64,000 nucleotides of DNA from DASUAS01 sp036502765 (GTDB lineage: Bacteria; Actinomycetota; Acidimicrobiia; IMCC26256; DASPTH01): contig DASXXX010000031.1 of the NCBI GenBank assembly GCA_036502765.1, forward strand, positions 1-64,000, in the 5' to 3' direction. The position numbers and the translations under genes are program-made. Below the pieces are notes generated by a model. The model searched no databases, was not told the DNA's origin, and saw nothing but the letters and a program-made list of their open reading frames with translations. This document shows positions 59,611-64,000 of this stretch, one piece after another. The first letter of the stretch is position 1. Each line of letters starts with the position of its first letter.

Positions 59611-59631
59611 TGACTGAACGGGGGAAGCACG

Positions 59632-60918
59632 GTGACGGATCAGAGGGGTAGACGGTTGCGCGCGCGCTGGTGGATCGCGGTGGTGTCGGCCGTCGCGCTG
59701 GTTGGGGTGGTGTCGGGCGCGGCTGCGGCCCGAACTGCGCCGCATGCACAGGCAACGCCTGGGTTCGACGGTAAGACGATCAAGGTGGCGGGGCTCGGTT
59801 TCGCCGCGAGCTTCAACCCTGACGCCGAGGTAGGTGCGCAGGCGCGGTTCGCGAAGGCGAACGAGAGCAATGAGTTGAACGGCGTGAAGATCGAGTTCGC
59901 CGAGTTCGCCGACGACAAGTCGGACGCGGCGACCTCGGTCAACGAAGCGCGGCGTCTGGTCGAGCAGGAGGGTGTCTTCGCGATTGTGCCGATGATGTCT
60001 TCAACTGCACCGGGCACGTACATGAACCAGAAGCAGGTGCCGTACTTCGGCTGGGGAATCGACACCAGCTACTGCGGTCCTGGCGACAAGCTCTACGGGT
60101 TCGGTTTCGACGGCTGTGTCCTGCCACCGAACGCGAAGGCGGTGCCAGATTTCTCGGCGGGGACGACGTACAAGTACATGACCGAGACGTTGGCGATCAA
60201 GAAGCCGACGATCGCGACCGTCGGGTACGACAGCGCGGGCGGGAAGACGTCGAATCAGTCCTTCATCGCGCAGGCGACCGGCAGCGGTTTGAAGGTGGTG
60301 TGGGCGAAGACCGCTCTCCCTGCTCCGCCCGCAGTCGTCGGTGACTACTCGCCGTTCGTCCAGCAGATCCTCGCGGCGAACGGGGGCAAGGGACCCGACG
60401 CCGTGTGGTTGCCGTTGTCGTTCAACGACGTGTTGAACATGGTCAAGGCGCTGCGCAGCGCGAACTACCAGGGCACCATCGTGACCGCGCTGTACTCGGA
60501 TGCGTTGCTCAAGCCGCTCGCAAACACGATCGCCGTCGCGCCAATCGCGCCCTTCGAGCAGCACTCGGCAGGGACCGACGCGATGGTCGCCACGATCAAG
60601 GCGTACAAGGCCGATGCGAAGCCATCGACCGTGATGGCTGTGGGTTACCTGTCCGCTGATTTCTTCGTCAAGGCCGTGAAGAAGCTCGGCACGAAGAACC
60701 TCACTCGCCAGGCGTTGCAGAAGACGGCAGCACGCATGACCTACGGGATCCCGAACACGGTCGGGCCGACGCAGTTCCCCAGGGCGTTCCAGGCACTGAA
60801 CACGTACTGCGCGGCACTGGTGACGAACGCCGACGGTTCAGCCTGGTCGGTCGCCGAGCCGTACACGTGCACGAACAAGTTCAACAAGGTCAAAGGCACT
60901 GCCACCGAAGTTGGGTGA
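59632..60918 (+). CDS. Branched-chain-amino-acid-type ABC transporter substrate-binding protein
   Basis: 428 residues from GTG 59632, preceded by GGGGGAA. Signal peptide: RGRRLRARWW, hydrophobic IAVVSAVALVGVVSGAAAA, then ARTAPHAQ; no lipobox. Mature part opens FDGKTIKVAGLGFAASF and has Liv-type elements (ARRLVEQEGVFAIVPMMS, VPYFGWGID). It shares HAQ/RAQ...G.TIKV with the SBP at 42884 and has a similar cysteine set (SYCGPG, TYCAAL, YTCTN). Third SBP of the window; no permease beside it. A strong bidirectional terminator follows. Confidence 0.92.
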   Translation: MTDQRGRRLRARWWIAVVSAVALVGVVSGAAAARTAPHAQATPGFDGKTIKVAGLGFAASFNPDAEVGAQARFAKANESNELNGVKIEFAEFADDKSDAATSVNEARRLVEQEGVFAIVPMMSSTAPGTYMNQKQVPYFGWGIDTSYCGPGDKLYGFGFDGCVLPPNAKAVPDFSAGTTYKYMTETLAIKKPTIATVGYDSAGGKTSNQSFIAQATGSGLKVVWAKTALPAPPAVVGDYSPFVQQILAANGGKGPDAVWLPLSFNDVLNMVKALRSANYQGTIVTALYSDALLKPLANTIAVAPIAPFEQHSAGTDAMVATIKAYKADAKPSTVMAVGYLSADFFVKAVKKLGTKNLTRQALQKTAARMTYGIPNTVGPTQFPRAFQALNTYCAALVTNADGSAWSVAEPYTCTNKFNKVKGTATEVG

Positions 60919-60933
60919 CACACGTCCCGAGAC

Positions 60934-60969
60934 GCTGGCTGGCGGTCGTGCCACTCACCGCCAGCCAGC
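60934..60969. terminator. Bidirectional hairpin terminator
   Basis: GCTGGCTGGCGGT (60934-60946) and ACCGCCAGCCAGC (60957-60969) form a perfect 13-bp stem with a 10-base loop, between the convergent SBP and 3-hydroxyacyl-CoA dehydrogenase genes and touching the latter's stop codon. Confidence 0.8.
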
Positions 60970-61841
60970 TACGGGGCTTCAGGCGTGTATTCGAAGAATC
61001 CGCGACCGGACTTTCGTCCCAGCCGGCCCACTTGGTTCATCCGCCGGAGCAGCGGTGGCGGACAATATGCAGACTCGCCAAACTCGGCGTGGAGCGACTC
61101 GGCCATCGCGACCACGATGTCCACACCGATCAGGTCGCACAGTCGCAGCGGTCCCAATGGGTGGCCGAATGCGAGCACGAGTGCGTCGTCGATCTCCGAT
61201 GCCGACGCGAGCCCTGCCTCGAGCATGCGAATCGCGTTGAGCAACATCGGGACGAGCAGCGCATTGACGACGAAGCCGGCTCGATCCTCGACCCGCACGA
61301 CGTGCTTGCCCAGCGTGTCGCTCGCAAACGCCGTAGCCGCGCTCGTGACATGCGGGGCGGTCAGGAGCGTCGGAACTATTTCGACGAGTCGCATGACTGG
61401 CACGGGGTTGAAGAAGTGGATGCCGAGGACGCGTTCCGGTCGGCTGGAAGAGGTGGCGATGTCGGTGACGGGGATCGACGACGTGTTCGTCGCGAGGATC
61501 GTGTCGGCGCCAACCACGGCGTCGAGTTCCGAGAAGACCTTGCGCTTCTCGTCCAGGTCTTCGATGACCGCCTCGAGGACGAGCTGCCGATCTGTGAGGC
61601 TTCCGAGACCGGTGACGAAGCTGACCTTGTTCAGCGCGAGGTTCTTCGTCTCGGCGGTGATCTTCTCGCGCTGGACGGCGCGGTCGAGCGAGCTCGTGAC
61701 GCGATCGGTCGCGGCGTCGGCTCGCCGTTGATCCTGCTCGCAGAGGATCACGGAGAGTCCCGCCCGCGCACAGGTCTCGGCGATCCCGCACCCCATGACC
61801 CCGCCACCGACGATTCCGACTCGATCGATGTCCAAGACCAT
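60969..61841 (-). CDS. 3-hydroxyacyl-CoA (3-hydroxybutyryl-CoA type) dehydrogenase
   Basis: 290 residues from ATG 61841. N-terminal NAD loop VGIVGGGVMGCGIA, acidic residue in CEQD, ILATNTSSIP, the catalytic-His segment GIHFFNPVPVMRLVEIV, and C-terminal HPLGPLRLCDLIGVD plus GRKSGRGFFEY. These are hallmarks of FadB2/Hbd-type monofunctional dehydrogenases, which oxidise L-3-hydroxyacyl-CoA. A GTG at 61868 would add nine residues; TTG 61835 is better spaced from GGAG. Divergent from an SDR with an operator-like dyad between them. Confidence 0.94.
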   Translation of the reverse strand: MVLDIDRVGIVGGGVMGCGIAETCARAGLSVILCEQDQRRADAATDRVTSSLDRAVQREKITAETKNLALNKVSFVTGLGSLTDRQLVLEAVIEDLDEKRKVFSELDAVVGADTILATNTSSIPVTDIATSSSRPERVLGIHFFNPVPVMRLVEIVPTLLTAPHVTSAATAFASDTLGKHVVRVEDRAGFVVNALLVPMLLNAIRMLEAGLASASEIDDALVLAFGHPLGPLRLCDLIGVDIVVAMAESLHAEFGESAYCPPPLLRRMNQVGRLGRKSGRGFFEYTPEAP

Positions 61842-61860
61842 CTCCAGACGAAACGTTGAT

Positions 61861-61871
61861 ACAGTCACTGT
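61861..61871. promoter_or_regulatory. Short palindrome between divergent genes
   Basis: ACAGT-C-ACTGT. The surrounding CAGT...GTTGC (61862-61879) has the same 18-base spacing as CAGT...CTTGC in the complements of the repeats at 42742 and 42821, but the centre differs. Confidence 0.4.
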
Positions 61872-61934
61872 CTAGTTGCACAGCCTAGGGGTCCGTCAGA
61901 AGATGTCCGGATGTCGGCCGACCGGGGGAACTTC

Positions 61935-62729
61935 ATGACAGTCGACGTCAGCCTGACCGGACGGCGTGTTCTCGTCGTCGGAGGGTCTGGGGGCATCGGG
62001 CGTGCCTCGGCCTTGAGCGCGGCAGCAGCCGGAGCCGAGATCACGGTGGTTGGACGAAGCCCTGAGAAGCTCGCGGAGGTGATCGCCACCGCCGGGCACG
62101 GCACCGCGATCTCCGCCGACGTCCGAGAGCCGAGCCGTTGCGTCAGCATGGTGAACGAGGCCGTCGAGGCGATGGGAGCGTTCGACGTCGTCCTGTTCGC
62201 AACGGGCATCACGCACCTGCTTCCAGTGGGCCGCGTCGATCCACAAACCCTGCAGGACATCTTCGCCGTCAATTCAGTGGCCCCGGCCCTGGTCGCGGAT
62301 GCCGCTGTGCATCACTTGACCGAAACCGGAGTCATGCTCTTTCTCTCGTCGATGTCGGCCGGTACGAACTACCAGGGTCTCGGGCCGTACGCGGCGAGCA
62401 AGGCGGCGCTCGAACGAATCGTGCGGGCGTTCCAGTTCGAGCATCCCGAACATCGATTCATGTGCATTGCCGTCGGTGACACGTCGGGGACGGACATCGC
62501 ACGAACGTACGACGTCGAGCTCACCGCCGACCTCCTGCCTCGGTGGCTCGCATCGGCCGTCATGTACGAGCGGCAGATGGAGGTCGCGGACCTCGGAGAG
62601 ATGCTCGTCGAACTGACGGCGATGTTGTTGGCGCATCCCGGAATCTCGGTTCCCGAGATCGCAATGGTGCCGCCCGGCCCCATGCGCACGGGGACCATGG
62701 AGGACTTCATGCGTTCGATGGCCGAGTAA
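61935..62729 (+). CDS. Short-chain dehydrogenase/reductase
   Basis: 264 residues from ATG 61935, preceded by GGGGGAA. VLVVGGSGGIGRAS loop, arginine after strand 2 (VVGRSPEK, NADP-type), FATGITH in place of NNAG, YAASKAA with serines in FLSSMSAG. The late ...IAVGDTSGTDIA departs from the usual PG motif. The stop (TAA) overlaps the ATG of the cupin gene. More diverged than the other SDRs here. Confidence 0.9.
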   Translation: MTVDVSLTGRRVLVVGGSGGIGRASALSAAAAGAEITVVGRSPEKLAEVIATAGHGTAISADVREPSRCVSMVNEAVEAMGAFDVVLFATGITHLLPVGRVDPQTLQDIFAVNSVAPALVADAAVHHLTETGVMLFLSSMSAGTNYQGLGPYAASKAALERIVRAFQFEHPEHRFMCIAVGDTSGTDIARTYDVELTADLLPRWLASAVMYERQMEVADLGEMLVELTAMLLAHPGISVPEIAMVPPGPMRTGTMEDFMRSMAE

Positions 62730-63181
62730 TGGCGGACTCACACGAAGCGAGGATCCTGCTCACGGGATTGGACTCGAACGGAAGGTCGTGTGTCGTCGGA
62801 ACCGAACCCGTGGCCTTGGGATCAGACCCGTCAACCCCCGGCTTCTGGTTCGCGGAGATCTTCCAGACGTCCTCCGCGCCGCCACCTCCGCGAGCGGGTG
62901 GGCGAGGTGAGTGGCTGGATCTCGGACTCGATCCGGGCATCGTCCGATGGCAGATCATCGACTACGCGCCGTTGCGGACGTATGGGTTGCACCACACGGA
63001 CACCATCGACATCGATCTGGTGCTCCGTGGCTCCATCGAGTTGCGGCTGGACGACGGTCCGCACTTCCTCGAAGCAGGCGACGGTGTCGTCGTCACCGGC
63101 GTCGATCACACCTGGACGAGCGGTCCCGAAGGCTGTCGGCTCAGCGTGACGTTCATCGGCACGCCTCGGTCCAACAGCTGA
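62729..63181 (+). CDS. Cupin-domain protein
   Basis: 150 residues, start overlapping the SDR stop (TAATG). The second half is a cupin beta-barrel: YGLHHTDTIDIDLVLRG (His-His and Glu/Asp positions of motif 1 read HHTDTIDIDLV), FLEAGDGVVVTGVDHTW (motif 2 with a His). The first part WFAEIFQTSSAPP resembles cupin proteins often found with gentisate-like or dioxygenase-type enzymes and in mycobacterial operons. A metal-bound isomerase, dioxygenase or sensor role is possible. Confidence 0.85.
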   Translation: MADSHEARILLTGLDSNGRSCVVGTEPVALGSDPSTPGFWFAEIFQTSSAPPPPRAGGRGEWLDLGLDPGIVRWQIIDYAPLRTYGLHHTDTIDIDLVLRGSIELRLDDGPHFLEAGDGVVVTGVDHTWTSGPEGCRLSVTFIGTPRSNS

Positions 63182-63209
63182 GCTCGCGCCGGCGTCCCGT
63201 CGCACCCGT

Positions 63210-64000
63210 CTAGAGGTGCTTCGCCACGAAGTCGTGCAGCTCGGCGTCGAGCTCGGCATCTTCGGGTGCAAAGCCGAAGAATCCGCCGTGGGGCATGGCT
63301 TCGCCGACGTGGAGCTCCGCCTCGACGTCGGCGGCGCGCAGCTTGCGGTGGAAGCGAACCGTGTTCGAGAGGAAGAGGTCACGCGTGCCGGTTTGCAGGT
63401 ACGTCGGTGGGAAGTGGCTCACGTCGCCGAACAAGGGGGAGAGGAACGGATCTTCGAGGTCGTGGCCGCCGCAGTAGAGGGCGATCGAGTCGGTGAGTCG
63501 GTGCACGAGCACATAGTCGACGCCGTGATTGGTCTCGAACGAGTCTCCAGATTCGGTGAGGTCGGCTTCCGGCGAGTTGAGCACGAGGCAGGCGGGCATC
63601 GGCAGACCTTCGGCGTGTGCTTTGAGCATCAGCGCGGCGGCGAGGTTGCCGCCTGCGGACGAGCCGCTCACCGCGATCTTCTTCGGAGGTCGCACGTCGA
63701 GCAGGGCGCGGTACACGGTGAGACAATCGTCGAGCGGCGTCGGATACGGATGGTCGGGCGGCATGCGGTAGTCGACTGCCCACGTGACCAACCCGGCAGC
63801 TGTGGCCGTCACGGTTCCCATCGCCCGACACGCTTGTCCCCCGCCCGCGATGAGGCCACCGCCGTGGATGTCGTAGAGCAGTGGCGCGTCGTCGCCGTCG
63901 TCGGCGTCCGGCGGAGTGATCACGAACACGTCGATGCCTTCGATCGAGATCTGTTCCACCGTCGCGTCGATGGCCGCGATGCGGGCTTCGATGCCGATCA
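63210..64000 (-). CDS. Alpha/beta hydrolase, hormone-sensitive-lipase-type esterase, 5' end beyond the window
   Basis: The frame is open to the right edge (…IGIEARIAAIDATVEQIS), so the N-terminus is missing; about 263 residues are present. Oxyanion motif YDIHGGGLIAG, nucleophile elbow SGSSAGGNL, Asp in QTGTRDLFL and His in MPHGGFFGF. GSSAG rather than GDSAG marks a subgroup distinct from the esterase at 12068-13009. Likely carboxylesterase or lactonase. Confidence 0.92.
   Translation of the reverse strand, partial: IGIEARIAAIDATVEQISIEGIDVFVITPPDADDGDDAPLLYDIHGGGLIAGGGQACRAMGTVTATAAGLVTWAVDYRMPPDHPYPTPLDDCLTVYRALLDVRPPKKIAVSGSSAGGNLAAALMLKAHAEGLPMPACLVLNSPEADLTESGDSFETNHGVDYVLVHRLTDSIALYCGGHDLEDPFLSPLFGDVSHFPPTYLQTGTRDLFLSNTVRFHRKLRAADVEAELHVGEAMPHGGFFGFAPEDAELDAELHDFVAKHL

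Larger units (their letters stand above)
58951..59631. other. Gene-free stretch between tRNA-Arg and SBP
   Basis: About 680 bases with no coding sequence I can support on either strand, and codon-position composition unlike the neighbouring genes. It holds TCCACGCGCGTGGA (59359-59372, perfect 14-base palindrome) plus the two elements annotated separately near its right end. No integrase or direct repeat of the tRNA 3' end was seen. Confidence 0.5.

Noticed and set aside
59034..59630. Several overlapping open frames in the stretch after tRNA-Arg
   Set aside because: None shows a domain motif, ribosome site or normal codon-position bias, and they contradict each other.
1..64000. CRISPR arrays, rRNA genes, insertion sequences, integrases and plasmid origins
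   Set aside because: No regularly spaced repeats, transposase motifs, terminal inverted repeats, rRNA sequence or iteron clusters were seen.

Overview
The window is GC-rich, uses many GTG and a few TTG starts, and packs genes into operons with 4-base start/stop overlaps (ATGA or GTGA). Together with TANNNT-type -10 boxes and gene families such as several cytochrome P450s, SDRs, LLM flavin enzymes, acyl-CoA ligases and TetR regulators, this points to an actinobacterial chromosome. An Acidimicrobiia or Mycobacteriales-like catabolic lineage is plausible, but that is inference: there is no rRNA or other phylogenetic marker, only one tRNA.

Layout. 1-13 kb: TetR/P450 divergon; a leftward operon of TetR, acyl-CoA ligase, tandem-hotdog thioesterase and a second TetR; a DapA-like aldolase; an amidohydrolase; two more P450s (one followed by a zinc alcohol dehydrogenase and an HSL-type esterase); and a decayed SDR. 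13-15.5 kb: a branched-chain-type solute-binding protein (SBP), closed by two long hairpins, and a SnoaL-like protein. 15.5-29 kb: a rightward run of aldehyde dehydrogenase, SDR, LLM enzyme, SnoaL-like protein, P450, acyl-CoA ligase, second LLM enzyme, SDR, cyclase, hotdog protein and three paralogous DapB-like oxidoreductases. 29-39 kb: SDRs, an acyl-CoA ligase coupled to a molybdopterin oxidoreductase, a TetR, a signal-less SBP-like protein coupled to a P450. 39-44 kb: a leftward LuxE-LuxC-like fatty acyl reductase pair divergent from a second SBP. 44-48 kb: a fused LivH-LivM permease, LivF and a convergent LivG. 48-54 kb: leftward LLM enzyme, two paralogous proteins of unknown function, an amidohydrolase, and a divergent SDR pair. 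54-59 kb: a different module made of a frameshifted siderophore-interacting protein, an ABC-2 exporter with a small membrane protein, and a histidine kinase with a frameshifted response regulator, ending at tRNA-Arg(CCT). 59-64 kb: a third SBP, 3-hydroxyacyl-CoA dehydrogenase, SDR, cupin and the start of another HSL-type esterase.

Read together, 1-53 kb and 59-64 kb look like a catabolic island for hydrophobic, probably carboxylated or alicyclic, compounds: uptake by Liv-type ABC systems, hydroxylation by P450s, oxidation by ADH/ALDH/SDR/LLM enzymes, CoA activation, beta-oxidation-like steps, thioester and ring hydrolysis. The substrate cannot be read from the sequence. Many promoters in the island carry related palindromic elements (AGTG...CACT type, often preceded by GCAAG), suggesting a local regulon under one or more of the TetR-family proteins. 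Three coding sequences are broken (an SDR near 9.4 kb, the siderophore-interacting protein near 54.6 kb, the response regulator near 58.07 kb).
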